A stretch of 64,000 nt of DNA from Methylomonas sp. MK1 (GTDB lineage Bacteria; Pseudomonadota; Gammaproteobacteria; Methylococcales; Methylomonadaceae), in contig NZ_AQOV01000001.1 in assembly GCF_000365425.1 (NCBI RefSeq), positions 2,604,001 through 2,668,000 of the forward strand, read 5' to 3'. This document shows positions 1 through 8,709 of this stretch, piece by piece (position 1 is the stretch's first letter; each line of letters starts with the position of its first letter). The translations under genes and the position numbers were made by a program. The notes below the pieces were generated by a model. That model was given only the letters and a program-made list of their open reading frames with translations. It was not told the origin of the DNA and did not search any database.

Positions 1-852
1 CAGATCAATAGCGAACGGCAATTCCGCCGGACAGGCGTAGGATTTGAATGGCGCATCAGGTAACGTCGACAGAGGCCGGGTCAGTATGGCCTGCGCGCCG
101 GCGCCGGCGTGGCACAAGATATAAAGCTGCTGCAAATCGCAACACAACGCCAGAGCCTGCAAGCCTTCGGGCAAGGCTTGCTGCCAGATACGGTTTAAGG
201 GATGCGGATTGGCTTGCTCGGGTTCGAAGCGCACCGGTTGCGGTGTGTACGGCAAGGGCAGAGGCTCGCCAGTGCATAACATCAAACCCGTAGCCGAAAT
301 TAGCCAAACCCGTTGTTCCGCATCGACACAGGCGCGTAGCGGCATTTGCGACTCAGCATCTTCGCCTTCGGCATTGCCCCATGCACAAAAGGTTTGCCAG
401 CGCCGGGCCAGATGAAACAGCAGCAAGCCATGCTGATTATTGCCATCGCTAAACGGCAGGGCCAGTCTACCGTCACCGGCCGGCTGCCCGAACCCCGGCT
501 TGCCGCTGGTCGCGACCGCCGCGAAAGCCATATCGGTAAACCGGCCCTGCGGCGCAGTGACATCCCGCAACTCATTGTCCTGCAAAGTCAGATAGCCGCG
601 ACCGCTATTGAATTCGACGCGAGTGTCGTCGGCACTCAAGCGGCCAATCTGATTAAAACTGTCCAAGGCCAGCGGCGCGCTGTTCTGCCATGCTAGCAAG
701 GCTACCGCCGGATCGGCAGCTGGCAAGCGCAAGACCTGGTTTTGTGCCAGCGTCAGCGCCTGCAAACCGGTATTCCAGCTCAAATGACTGGAGCCTTGCT
801 CGAAGTCGGCCTGGCCTTTCAGTAAAAAATACGGGGTGTTATTGACGTCCAT
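1..852 (-). CDS. Large tail/baseplate-associated protein of the injection system, N-terminal 284 aa (partial)
   Basis: The reading frame opens with ATG at 850-852, only 9 bases after the stop of the baseplate-J-like gene, and stays open to the left edge, so only the N-terminus is visible. It starts MDVNNTPYFLLKG and contains short beta-rich stretches such as LSWNTGLQALTLAQNQ and WQQALPEGLQALAL that look like beta-propeller or NHL-type blades. In eCIS clusters the gene after the Afp11/12-like baseplate protein often encodes a phage-tail protein of the TIGR02242 type, and both the position and the opening residues fit that. I infer a baseplate or tail-tip component. Its C-terminal domains lie outside the window, so the assignment stays at family level. 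Confidence 0.7.
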   Translation of the reverse strand, partial: MDVNNTPYFLLKGQADFEQGSSHLSWNTGLQALTLAQNQVLRLPAADPAVALLAWQNSAPLALDSFNQIGRLSADDTRVEFNSGRGYLTLQDNELRDVTAPQGRFTDMAFAAVATSGKPGFGQPAGDGRLALPFSDGNNQHGLLLFHLARRWQTFCAWGNAEGEDAESQMPLRACVDAEQRVWLISATGLMLCTGEPLPLPYTPQPVRFEPEQANPHPLNRIWQQALPEGLQALALCCDLQQLYILCHAGAGAQAILTRPLSTLPDAPFKSYACPAELPFAIDL

Positions 853-861
853 CGCTCACCC

Positions 862-3033
862 TCAACAAATGTCCGGTATTACCGGTACAGCCACGCCCAG
901 ACTGTCGTCCGGGGTTTGGCCTTCCAGCAAACCAATGCCGTCCGGCAAGGCCGGTGTGCCGGAACCGCTGTCGGCGCGCACGCCCAGCAGCTCGGGCAAC
1001 TGGTATTTAGTCAGGCTGATCGTTTCATCGGCCGACAAGCGGCGCCAGCCATTGCTGCCGCGTTGAAACAGGCTCAAGGCATTCACGGCTTGCACTCCGG
1101 CCACCCGCGCAGCCTGGGTCAGTAATTCATTGGCACGCACCGCGCCGCCTAAAGGCCAACCCGCGCCGCGCGCGCCACCGGGCGCCAGGGGCCACAGATA
1201 TTCCAGCAAAGTCTGCTGCACATCGCGCAGGGTTTGTTGCTCGGTTTCGATATCCCGCACCTGCACTTTCACGCTGACGGCAATCGGCACGAACTCCGGA
1301 CTTAACACATATAGCTCGGTGCCGACCATGGTCCGCTGCAATAGATAGGCAAACACGTCCTTCAACAAGCCCTGGTTGGGTTTGGGCGTGTGGCCCAACG
1401 CCGTTTCGGCCGGCGGCAGCACGAACACGCTGACCACGCCCGGCACGCCGTCGCGCGCCGCGCGGATGCTGGCGCCGGGCAGAAAACCGACCAATACTTC
1501 AGCGCGGGCTACCGGATTGAGCGGATTGGCCTCGGTGATGATTTTGAAATCCTGCTGGGTCACCGCCCGGTTGCGATGGGTCAGAAACTGCGGGATACGT
1601 TTTTCGGCCTGCTCGACCGTCTCCGCATCCAAACCACCTTGCAAAGGCCATTCATGGCGAATTTTATAGCGCGAGCTGCCGTTGACCACTTCCTTGATGG
1701 TGCCGGCGGGCAGATTGCCGGCACTACCGCCACCAAACAGATATGCCGCGATACGAATCCGACTGCCCGACGGCGGCCGGCGCCCGGTCGTGCCGTCGCC
1801 AAAATACACATAACCGGACTGCGGATTGAGCCGATACACCCTGGCATCGGCGGCTTGACCCGCCAGAAAAGCCACCTGTTGCCAACGCACCCAGGCGCCG
1901 TTTTCCTCGACATCCAATTGCAAGGTCGCCGCCTCGATATTCTGATCAGGCAATACCACCACCTGATCGGGCTGACCAGTGCCCATGCCGACCAGCAAAT
2001 CCTGCTGCAAACCTTGGGCAAGCACATCAACGGCGTTCAGCGCCAAATAACCCAGTTGCAAGTTGGGATATTCCGGACAGCGTAAGCGCAACCAAAACGC
2101 CACCCGACCGGCTTCGACTTGATCGGCCAGTTCCGGTGGCCTATCGCCGACACCGCTGAACATCGGATCGGTGGGCACGAAAGCCTGGAACAGCGCCGGA
2201 TTTTTCGGTAAGCGCAAGCGCACCACGCCGGTCTGCCGACCGCCTTTGGAGCTGTCGGCCAGCACGTCCAACGGCAGATAAATCGTTTCGCCGGCCTCGC
2301 CGGTGGAAACCAGCTCCCAGATCAGCTTGCGCGGATTCAATTCGTTGATCGCTTCGCCATCCACATTGTCGGCCGGCGCGATGCCAATGTTAAAGGCGAT
2401 GCCGGCCAGATGGCTGCGCAGCAAGGCAATTTGGCCTTCCAATTGGCGCGGGGCGATGCAAGCCAGATAAAAGCTACGATCCAGACTAACGGTTAAATCC
2501 AGCACTTCCTTAACCGGCTCGAAACGGCGCGGTTGAAACGGTTCCGGCCTTTGACCGTTGCGCAAACCGTACTGCTCCTGTAAGTCCTGCAAGGTCAAAC
2601 CCAGCGCAGCCAGCTCGCTAGCCTCCAGCTTTTGCTTGATCAACACCTGCAAACTCAGGCAGGTGGGTTGCAATTCGCCAACCGCCGTCAAGATCTGTTT
2701 GCCGGCCCTAAGCTGACTACCGTCAGACAACAAGGGTGCCGGCAACACGCTGGTCGGCCCGGCGTCTATACTGACTATACCTTTGGCAGGCCGAGCGGCG
2801 CGCACCGGAATTTGCAGCAAATTCAAAAATACCCGGCGCTGGCGCTCCGGGATTAAATTGGCGCGGTACAAAATAGTTTCGGTCAGCCAGGCGAACAAAT
2901 CGACGAAGCTGTGCAAAGGATCGCCCGGCGCAATCTGCGTCAGCTCCGGCAAATGATTGGCCAGCCGGGCTTTGGCCTCGGCGACCAAATCGTCGAAGCG
3001 TCTGTCGTCTAAATTCGGTACCGGTAATGGCAT
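862..3033 (-). CDS. Putative baseplate assembly protein, gpJ-like (Afp11/12 type)
   Basis: This 723-aa protein resembles the 'putative baseplate assembly protein' family (TIGR02243) of eCIS, which is related to phage P2 gpJ and builds the wedges of the baseplate. The N-terminus has the typical helical opening (DDLVAEAKARL, then PGDPLHSFVDLFAWL). Near residues 405-440 it carries the glycine-rich family motif VYFGDGTTGRRPPSG followed by LFGGGSAGNLPAG. The C-terminus (VRANELLTQAARVAGV) is also typical of baseplate J proteins. It follows the gp25-like gene by 19 bases and precedes another tail gene by 9, so all are probably co-transcribed. The length is normal for the eCIS branch. Confidence 0.9.
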   Translation of the reverse strand: MPLPVPNLDDRRFDDLVAEAKARLANHLPELTQIAPGDPLHSFVDLFAWLTETILYRANLIPERQRRVFLNLLQIPVRAARPAKGIVSIDAGPTSVLPAPLLSDGSQLRAGKQILTAVGELQPTCLSLQVLIKQKLEASELAALGLTLQDLQEQYGLRNGQRPEPFQPRRFEPVKEVLDLTVSLDRSFYLACIAPRQLEGQIALLRSHLAGIAFNIGIAPADNVDGEAINELNPRKLIWELVSTGEAGETIYLPLDVLADSSKGGRQTGVVRLRLPKNPALFQAFVPTDPMFSGVGDRPPELADQVEAGRVAFWLRLRCPEYPNLQLGYLALNAVDVLAQGLQQDLLVGMGTGQPDQVVVLPDQNIEAATLQLDVEENGAWVRWQQVAFLAGQAADARVYRLNPQSGYVYFGDGTTGRRPPSGSRIRIAAYLFGGGSAGNLPAGTIKEVVNGSSRYKIRHEWPLQGGLDAETVEQAEKRIPQFLTHRNRAVTQQDFKIITEANPLNPVARAEVLVGFLPGASIRAARDGVPGVVSVFVLPPAETALGHTPKPNQGLLKDVFAYLLQRTMVGTELYVLSPEFVPIAVSVKVQVRDIETEQQTLRDVQQTLLEYLWPLAPGGARGAGWPLGGAVRANELLTQAARVAGVQAVNALSLFQRGSNGWRRLSADETISLTKYQLPELLGVRADSGSGTPALPDGIGLLEGQTPDDSLGVAVPVIPDIC

Positions 3034-3052
3034 AACGGCCTCTCTTGCAGCC

Positions 3053-3448
3053 TCAAGCCGGCAGGCTCAGGTTTAGCGTGAATCCCAGTTCCGCCGGACG
3101 CTGACTGTTACGCAGCCGGTAGCGGATATTGATATGCACATCGGCGACGCTGGCCGGACTGCCCTGCACTTGCACCTCGTCGATTTCCACTCTAGGCTCC
3201 CAGGTCTCCAGCGATTTGCGCACCACACCCGCGATCAAATGCCGGGTGGTTTCGTTATTGGGTTGATGCACGAAGTTTAATAAACCGGCACCGAAGTTTG
3301 GCCGTTGCAAACGCTCGCCGGGCCGGGTCAGCAGGATGTTAAGCATCACTTCGCGGATGCTTTGATCGTCGCGGGTCCAGCTCAGCCGCCCGTCGGAGTC
3401 GATATTTCCCAGGGGCCAACTCAAAATTTCCGGTACCGGCGTACGCAT
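3053..3448 (-). CDS. GPW/gp25-like baseplate wedge protein
   Basis: This 131-aa protein belongs to the gp25/GPW (lysozyme-like fold) family, which sits at the inner baseplate ring where sheath contraction begins. Family marks are SIREVMLNILLTRPGERL near residues 35-52, then RPNFGAGLLNFVHQPN and the closing arginine-rich RYRLRNSQR. I placed the start at the ATG of 3446-3448. It lies six bases after an AAGGAG ribosome-binding site and 2 bases after the upstream stop. A longer frame opening at 3496 would overlap the upstream gene without its own ribosome site. Confidence 0.9.
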   Translation of the reverse strand: MRTPVPEILSWPLGNIDSDGRLSWTRDDQSIREVMLNILLTRPGERLQRPNFGAGLLNFVHQPNNETTRHLIAGVVRKSLETWEPRVEIDEVQVQGSPASVADVHINIRYRLRNSQRPAELGFTLNLSLPA

Positions 3449-3450
3449 CC

Positions 3451-5115
3451 TTAATCTCCTTTGATTTTTGGAAACGGCAAGCAAATCCGTACCCACGGCA
3501 GCCAGAAGAATACGATGTTCAGCAGCGAGATCATGATCATCAGCAAAATCATCGCCACCAGCGTAATCACCGGCAAGCTAAACGAACAAATCCATTGAAT
3601 GCCAAAATCCGGGCCGGAAGTATCCTTTACGGTGTCTTCGCTGGCGCCTTTGTTCAACTTCAATTTATTCATCAAATCGAAGGTATCAGCCGGCGTAATC
3701 ATCGCCGCACCTTTGACGAGCCCGCGGCGCAGATCGGCCAACGACGGCATCTGGATCAAGGCCGGTCGGCTGGCATCCGGATCGAAGGGCGCGGCGACGC
3801 GGAACTGAATGCTGCGGGTGTCGGCATTGGCCCATTGAATCTGTTCTTGCCCCTGATCGTTTTTGGCGCGGACGAAGGCCACCGCCTGATAGACATCGCC
3901 GGCATTTTGCGCGAACTTGGGCAACGGAATTTCCTTGACCTTACTCAGAGCTTGATCGCTGAGGCGCTGGCCCAACAAAACGCGGATTTCCTGGGCATCG
4001 GCGGCCAGCAGCAACAGGGTCATATTCAGACTGCCGACGCCATTGGCATTCGGCAAAGCCGGTAATGCTCCTAATTTGTCCAAGCCGCCGACCGCATCTA
4101 TCAATTGTTCTTGCTGAATCAGCCAGCGCACCAGCGGGTTATCGCCGCCCATCGCAAAGCAGGCTTGCAGATAGCTATTAAAGGTTTGTTGCCGATAAGG
4201 CGCGAACAAGCCCTGGCTGGTTTCCGTATAGGCTTGGCCTTGCAAACCGGCTGGAAACTTGGCTTCGTCGTACAACCATAGCTGCTGGGATTTATTTTCC
4301 AGCGCGACATTCTCGGCAATGCCGGCTTCGCCTAGGTGATATCGGTTGACCAGCATTCTGAGCAATTCGAAACAGGCTTTGCTAGGCAGACCTTGCGCCA
4401 AGGGTTTGCTGTGTTCGGCCAGCCAGGTTTGATTCAGCGGCTGCCGATAACCGAACGGCCACGGCAACATCGCCTCCGCGATGCTGGCGGTTTGCGCTTG
4501 GTCGGCGCTATCAAACGCCTGACTGACATCGCGCAGATAATAAAAACCGCCCAGCGGCAGATACCCGAACAGTAGCGTGTGGGTTTTACGGTTGGCATCG
4601 CTGGTTTTTAACACATGCAGGGGATGCACTTCCTCGCCGCTGTAGGCCGCCTGATCGTCGCGTTTGTGCAGCACACCGTTGGCGCACAACCGGCGATGCA
4701 AATCAGGATCGCCGGCTACGCTGGGCGCGTCCTGCCAGCCCAAGGCCTCACCGTCTTCCAGCATCCAGGCCTGCTCGCGACCGCCGCTCAGCCGACGAAT
4801 TACGAAGCCCGCCGAGCTGATTTTTTGCGGATCCAGCTCCGGCTCGCCGAAACGGTCGCAAACCACTTCGCAACTGACTATGTGAAAGGCCCGATGCAGC
4901 GGTAGCCGTAACACCGGCTGTTGGCCGTGGCGGCTGTGACGCTCTTCCTGCTGCCAGGCGCTGAACTGCGGCAAATCGAACTGGCGGCGCTGCATGTCCT
5001 GCTTGAAGCGATTAATAAACTCCGCATCCAGATAACGATGCAAGCCGCATTGTCCGCCCTCCTGATAAAACGGCGGTTTCAATTTAATCCGATGCAGAGT
5101 CTGCTCTACTTTCAT
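3451..5115 (-). CDS. eCIS-cluster protein of unknown function with C-terminal hydrophobic helices
   Basis: This 554-aa protein is not assigned to a named domain. Most of it is soluble. Residues about 505-550 form a strongly hydrophobic tail: FSLPVITLVAMILLMIM, then LLNIVFFWLPWVRICLPF, and a short basic end KIKGD. These could be two membrane-spanning or hairpin helices. The gene sits between the spike gene and the gp25-like gene in the same transcription unit. It may therefore be a baseplate-proximal part or a membrane attachment factor. Membrane-linked CIS are known from cyanobacterial thylakoids and Streptomyces, but a link to those anchors is only an inference from the hydrophobic tail. Confidence 0.8.
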   Translation of the reverse strand: MKVEQTLHRIKLKPPFYQEGGQCGLHRYLDAEFINRFKQDMQRRQFDLPQFSAWQQEERHSRHGQQPVLRLPLHRAFHIVSCEVVCDRFGEPELDPQKISSAGFVIRRLSGGREQAWMLEDGEALGWQDAPSVAGDPDLHRRLCANGVLHKRDDQAAYSGEEVHPLHVLKTSDANRKTHTLLFGYLPLGGFYYLRDVSQAFDSADQAQTASIAEAMLPWPFGYRQPLNQTWLAEHSKPLAQGLPSKACFELLRMLVNRYHLGEAGIAENVALENKSQQLWLYDEAKFPAGLQGQAYTETSQGLFAPYRQQTFNSYLQACFAMGGDNPLVRWLIQQEQLIDAVGGLDKLGALPALPNANGVGSLNMTLLLLAADAQEIRVLLGQRLSDQALSKVKEIPLPKFAQNAGDVYQAVAFVRAKNDQGQEQIQWANADTRSIQFRVAAPFDPDASRPALIQMPSLADLRRGLVKGAAMITPADTFDLMNKLKLNKGASEDTVKDTSGPDFGIQWICSFSLPVITLVAMILLMIMISLLNIVFFWLPWVRICLPFPKIKGD

Positions 5116-5121
5116 AATCCC

Positions 5122-5772
5122 TTACCAAATGTTGCCGGCGCCCGGCGTGTAAGAACTGCCGACCACCGAAGTGGCGATCACCGTATCGGCTTGCACCACG
5201 CCGCTAAATTTAGACATACTGGCATTCACCGTCACCATGCTGGCGTTAATGGTGACCGTGCTGGCATCGACCGTGACGCTGCCGCTGCTGCGCACCGCGA
5301 TGCCGCTGCTGTTGAGGGTGACGCTCTGGTCGGCGCGCTCGATAACAATTTCCCCGCCGCCGGCTTCGTCTATCGAAATCTTGTAACCGGAGCGGGTACG
5401 CAATTCCACTTTCGGGCCGTTACCGTCGTCGAAATCCAACACCGTTTCCTTCGGGGTGCGGATTACGTAATGATCTTCCTGCGGATCGGCCTCGGTCGGC
5501 ACGCTGCTGCTACCGGCCCAGACGCTACCCAATACCAGCGGCATTTCCGGGGTGATGAAGGCCAACACCACGATTTCTTCCAGACGCGGCACGAAACTGG
5601 CGCCGTAACCCTGGCCGGCTGAGGGCGCGACGACGCCGGCCCAAACTTCCATCTGCGTCGCCAGCAAGCGTACCTTGATGCGGCCACGGCTATCCGGGTC
5701 GGCGTTGTCGGTGACTTGGCCGAGTTGCAAACTGTGCAGATTGCCCAAGGCGTGACTGTTCATGACTGCCAC
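5122..5772 (-). CDS. Baseplate spike protein, gpV/gp5-like
   Basis: This 216-aa protein resembles phage baseplate assembly protein V and the C-terminal half of VgrG/Afp8. An OB-fold-like N-terminal part (residues about 10-95, with RGRIKVRLL and GYGASFVPRLEEIVVLAF) is followed by a beta-helix stalk of short alternating repeats (SVTVDASTVTINASMVTVNAS) near residues 170-195. Such a stalk trimerises into the central needle below the inner tube. The start overlaps the stop of the gpD-like gene by 13 bases, so hub and spike are encoded as two overlapping genes where VgrG proteins have one fused chain. No PAAR tip gene was found in the window. Confidence 0.9.
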   Translation of the reverse strand: MAVMNSHALGNLHSLQLGQVTDNADPDSRGRIKVRLLATQMEVWAGVVAPSAGQGYGASFVPRLEEIVVLAFITPEMPLVLGSVWAGSSSVPTEADPQEDHYVIRTPKETVLDFDDGNGPKVELRTRSGYKISIDEAGGGEIVIERADQSVTLNSSGIAVRSSGSVTVDASTVTINASMVTVNASMSKFSGVVQADTVIATSVVGSSYTPGAGNIW

Positions 5773-6806
5773 CCGCCTTTATTGACTTTAAGATGCGTTT
5801 CGAAACCGCTGTTGTTATCGAAGCGATGCACGCAATGCACAATCTGGTAGCGGCCTTTCAGGCGAGGCGACACGCCGTCCAACTCGATCTCCCGGCCAGG
5901 TTTTAAAGTCGCCTCACCTTGGCAGACAATCTCGCCTTGAATAAAGCGTTTGGCTTGGCGTTTGAACGCGGCCTTGGCGTAGGCTTCAGCTTCGCTGCTG
6001 GTGCCGGGAAACGGCTGCGGGACAATTTCCGGGCCGGGCCAGCTCAGCTTGCCTAAAGCCGCCGCCGCACTGGTGCCGCTGGGTCCCGGCGTCATCGTGT
6101 CGGCCGTAAAATCCACCGCTTCGGCGCTAGCCAGGTTATAGCCGTTGGCCTGACTGCTAAGCTGTTGATGGTTTAAATCGGCAATCAAGCGTACTTTCAA
6201 GGCGCTGTCCTGGGCACTGAGCTCGACTGGGTTAGGATCGCTTTCCTCAACTTTGGCCCGCAGCGTATTGCCGTCCAGCCGCACGGCTATATCAAAGCGG
6301 TTGCCGATGCGCAGCAGAAAGGCCAGATCGCTTTCGTTGAGTTGATGCCAGGTGGCGGTGATATTAGATAGTGACGCATCCGTTTGCAGGCCCGCCTCGC
6401 CGGCGATGGCTTGCACCAAATCGTCCGGGCTTTGATCCTCGAAACTGCGGTTATGCCGGCTGCGCGCCAGTCGATGTAGTTTGTCCTGCAACAGCAGTGC
6501 GATGTTGGGTGCGCCTTCACCGTAGCTTTCCTCGATGGCGGTAATCTCGCCGCTGAACAGGTGTTGCGGGGTGTCGCTGCCCATGTCGATCTCGACGCCG
6601 GCGCCTAAGGCAATATCGTTCAAGGTAAAGTCGGGATCTTGCCCACCTTCCGGCCTGCCCCAGTTGGACAACTGCAATTCGGCATGCGCGCAGCCGTGCA
6701 ACGGCAGATTAACCTGCATCGCCAGCAAGGCCTGTTGCAGGTCATCGCGTTGTTCGCCGTCGATTTTGATCGTCGGGCGGGAGCTGGTGAAGGCGGTGTC
6801 GGGCAT
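5760..6806 (-). CDS. Hub protein, phage late control gpD-like
   Basis: This 348-aa protein matches the gpD/gp27 hub fold found in the N-terminal half of VgrG and Afp8, which adapts the sixfold tube to the threefold spike. Telling stretches are LFSGEITAIEESYGEGAP, LLQDKLHRLARSRHNRSF, SDLAFLLRIGNRFDIAVRL and the late QAKRFIQGEIVCQGE. The second-to-last part (GREIELDGVSPRLKGRY) is the usual closing element. It is the first gene after the repeat-filled gap in the operon, so transcription must either read through that repeat or restart in it. Confidence 0.9.
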   Translation of the reverse strand: MPDTAFTSSRPTIKIDGEQRDDLQQALLAMQVNLPLHGCAHAELQLSNWGRPEGGQDPDFTLNDIALGAGVEIDMGSDTPQHLFSGEITAIEESYGEGAPNIALLLQDKLHRLARSRHNRSFEDQSPDDLVQAIAGEAGLQTDASLSNITATWHQLNESDLAFLLRIGNRFDIAVRLDGNTLRAKVEESDPNPVELSAQDSALKVRLIADLNHQQLSSQANGYNLASAEAVDFTADTMTPGPSGTSAAAALGKLSWPGPEIVPQPFPGTSSEAEAYAKAAFKRQAKRFIQGEIVCQGEATLKPGREIELDGVSPRLKGRYQIVHCVHRFDNNSGFETHLKVNKGGWQS

Positions 6807-6841
6807 AGTGTTGTTTTTAATTGTTGTCGTTTAATTATTAT

Positions 6842-7175
6842 GAGTCGCTATCGCGACGGTTTTTCTAATGTCGGTTCTCGGACCGACAACCGCGATACTT
6901 TCTTTTGCTCCGCCAAAAGAAAGTATCCAAAGAAAAGGCGGCCCGGATGCCGCTTACCCCTGCGCTCCTCGCTTTTGAACGGGGTTGCCGAAAGGGGCTT
7001 CCTGCCCCTTCGGCAACGTGCGGCATCCATGCCGCACCCCTACGGGCTGCTCACTCGGTACGTCCCTGTACCTCGCCCTCACGGGTGCTGCGCATGCAAA
7101 TCGGCTATCCTGCCGATTTGTCCGTTCAAAAGCTCCGGTGCTCGGCGCGGCATACGGGAAGAAACCGCTTCCGCA
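6842..7175 (+). repeat. Dispersed hairpin-rich repeat, copy A
   Basis: This roughly 330-bp non-coding element recurs at 60095-60360 on the same strand and at 62453-62719 on the other. Shared landmarks in order are the small palindrome GTCGC-tatc-GCGAC, a GTCGG...CCGAC arm pair, ACTTTCTTTTG/CCAAAAGAAAGT, GGGGCTTCCTGCCCCTTCGG, and a closing GCATACGGGA. Copy A carries about 60 extra bases around 7050-7120. Several apparent small open frames in both orientations are by-products of the repeat. It lies between the hub gene and the DUF5908 gene of the eCIS operon. It could fold into consecutive RNA hairpins and alter expression of the downstream half. Confidence 0.85.
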
Positions 7176-7205
7176 ACTCAAAGTCTCCTAAAACCCTTTT
7201 ACAAA

Positions 7206-7242
7206 TCCCCTCCCCCTCCGGGAGAGGGCTAGGGTGAGGGGA
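7206..7242. repeat. Short C/G-rich dispersed palindrome (CCCTCTCCC type)
   Basis: TCCCCTCCCCCTCCGGGAG is followed by AGGGCTAGGGTGAGGGGA, forming an imperfect hairpin. Very similar palindromic units are common between genes in many proteobacterial genomes. Here it stands directly after the larger repeat and upstream of the 3' end of the DUF5908 gene, where it could act as a partial terminator on the minus strand. It is not unique to this locus. Confidence 0.6.
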
Positions 7243-7271
7243 TTAAAATCTATGTTCTCAACTTTCTCCTC

Positions 7272-7439
7272 TCAATCAATCCTCAACCGCTCCTGCCGCT
7301 GCCGAGTCAATTCCAACATTTGCGTCAATTCGAGTTCCGCGGGCGACAACGGCGTCTGCTGGGCAGCCGGTTGTTGCTCGGCGGATTCGGTGACGCCGTC
7401 TTGCACGTCCAATATCACTTCGTCTATTAATACCGGCAT
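7272..7439 (-). CDS. DUF5908-type small eCIS protein
   Basis: This 55-aa protein starts MPVLIDEVILDV, the opening pattern of the DUF5908 family, which is found almost only inside eCIS operons. It ends in a charged helix rich in Glu, Leu, Gln and Arg. I use the ATG at 7437-7439, which follows the stop of the CIS-tube gene by 13 bases; a longer frame from 7466 would overlap that gene. The role of the family is not known to me. Its position between the tube adaptor and the hub suggests a small baseplate or assembly factor. Confidence 0.75.
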   Translation of the reverse strand: MPVLIDEVILDVQDGVTESAEQQPAAQQTPLSPAELELTQMLELTRQRQERLRID

Positions 7440-7452
7440 TTGTAATTCCCGC

Positions 7453-8709
7453 TCAATCGAAACCAACGCCGCTGTCGGCGGCGGCTTTTAACAAACTGCT
7501 TACCGATACGCCACTGATTTTGCGAATCACAGTTGCCGAACCGGCTTGGTTAGCTGCGGCTGTTGATAAGAGTCTCCCTCCGGTCACCGCAGTTACCGCT
7601 TGTTCGTTTTGCACGCCGCCAATCCCGGTTTGCGCAGTGTCGACTCTTAGCGGCACGCTGCCTGTCTGAATGTTAGTTGCATTCAAGCTGCCCTTTTTTC
7701 CAGCCGGGCTGAATGCCCCTTCTATGCCTGTACCCAAACTAGCGGAATTGCCGAATTTAAACGCCGGACTTGCCGGCGGCACCGCTTGTGGCGCTGCTTT
7801 TGCCACGCCGGCACTATTGGTCGAACCGGCGACAGCGCCGCCACCGACACTGACTGAGGCAGTCAGGCTTGCCGAAACATTGGCGCTGATACCGCCGCTG
7901 ATGTTGACACCGGCACTTACCCCAAATCCCACGCCGCCGCTAATCCCCACCGAAGCGCTCAGACTCAAGCTGGGCACCGCCACCACCGATAGAGACGGCA
8001 TTCTGGGTGACTCTATGCCGTTAAACAGCGAGGTGTCCCGCCAGTTACCGGCCTCTTCGCCGCTGCCGCCTGGCACCGGCGCGGCATTCTGTCCGGAACC
8101 GCCTTGCGGACCGGCGCCGGTCGAACTAAGACTGGGCGTGTTGCGGGCGGCTTGCTCCACAGCACGGTTACGGAATTGGTAGCGGTCTTCGCTGAGCTTT
8201 AAGGACACGGTGGCGCGCAGCGGCCGTCCTTCCGGCGAGAAGAAATCCAGGGTTTCGTCAAAGCTCTGCACCAGGCCCAAAAACTCAAACGCCCCCCATT
8301 GAAATAAACAGCGCTTAGGCGCCTTCATTTTTTTGCCGTCTTCTACCGGCTTAATAAAGGTATCAGCGATTTTCTTGGTCTCCAACCGCACGTCCGAGCC
8401 CTGCTCGATGGCTTTCATGGAGCTGCTGTTGCTGCCGGCACTGCTGGCGGTCTGCCCGCCGCCCTGTCCGCCGCCGGGCGCTTCGATATACGTGGTGTCG
8501 AAAATCAGTTCTATGGTCAAGTTGGACGAGCTCTTATCGACAAACTGTGCGGCGCGGCTATTGCCGTTGCGGGCGTTTTCTTTCAAGGTGTTCGACAGAC
8601 TGACTTTCAGGCTGGACGGATTGAATTGCACGTCGATGGCGTTATCCAGATCAGGACTGTCGTTGTCGCCGTTGACAGGGATCAGTTTGCCGCGTTCTAT
8701 GGCTATCAT
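7453..8709 (-). CDS. CIS tube-end/adaptor protein (Afp7-like) with low-complexity C-terminus
   Basis: This is a 418-aa protein. Residues 1-190 match the contractile-injection-system tube protein family (Afp7/gp53-like), with AIDVQFNPSSLKVSLSNT, LTIELIFDTTYIE, FLGLVQSFDETLDFFSP and GRPLRATVSLKLSEDRYQF. The family usually ends with a LysM domain of about 50 residues. Here the remaining 220 residues are Gly-, Ala-, Ser- and Val-rich, with alternating runs such as SLSASVGISGGVGFGVSAG, and I see no LysM motif. The gene overlaps the upstream tube gene by four bases (ATGA). It probably joins the inner tube to the hub; the function of the long tail is unknown. Confidence 0.88.
   Translation of the reverse strand: MIAIERGKLIPVNGDNDSPDLDNAIDVQFNPSSLKVSLSNTLKENARNGNSRAAQFVDKSSSNLTIELIFDTTYIEAPGGGQGGGQTASSAGSNSSSMKAIEQGSDVRLETKKIADTFIKPVEDGKKMKAPKRCLFQWGAFEFLGLVQSFDETLDFFSPEGRPLRATVSLKLSEDRYQFRNRAVEQAARNTPSLSSTGAGPQGGSGQNAAPVPGGSGEEAGNWRDTSLFNGIESPRMPSLSVVAVPSLSLSASVGISGGVGFGVSAGVNISGGISANVSASLTASVSVGGGAVAGSTNSAGVAKAAPQAVPPASPAFKFGNSASLGTGIEGAFSPAGKKGSLNATNIQTGSVPLRVDTAQTGIGGVQNEQAVTAVTGGRLLSTAAANQAGSATVIRKISGVSVSSLLKAAADSGVGFD

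Noticed and set aside
1390..2085. 231-codon plus-strand frame
   Set aside because: It is antisense to the well-supported baseplate-J-like gene with no recognisable protein.
6848..7237. Several 60-110-codon frames in both directions in repeat copy A
   Set aside because: Similar frames appear in copies B and C only because of the repeat; no ribosome sites or conserved product.
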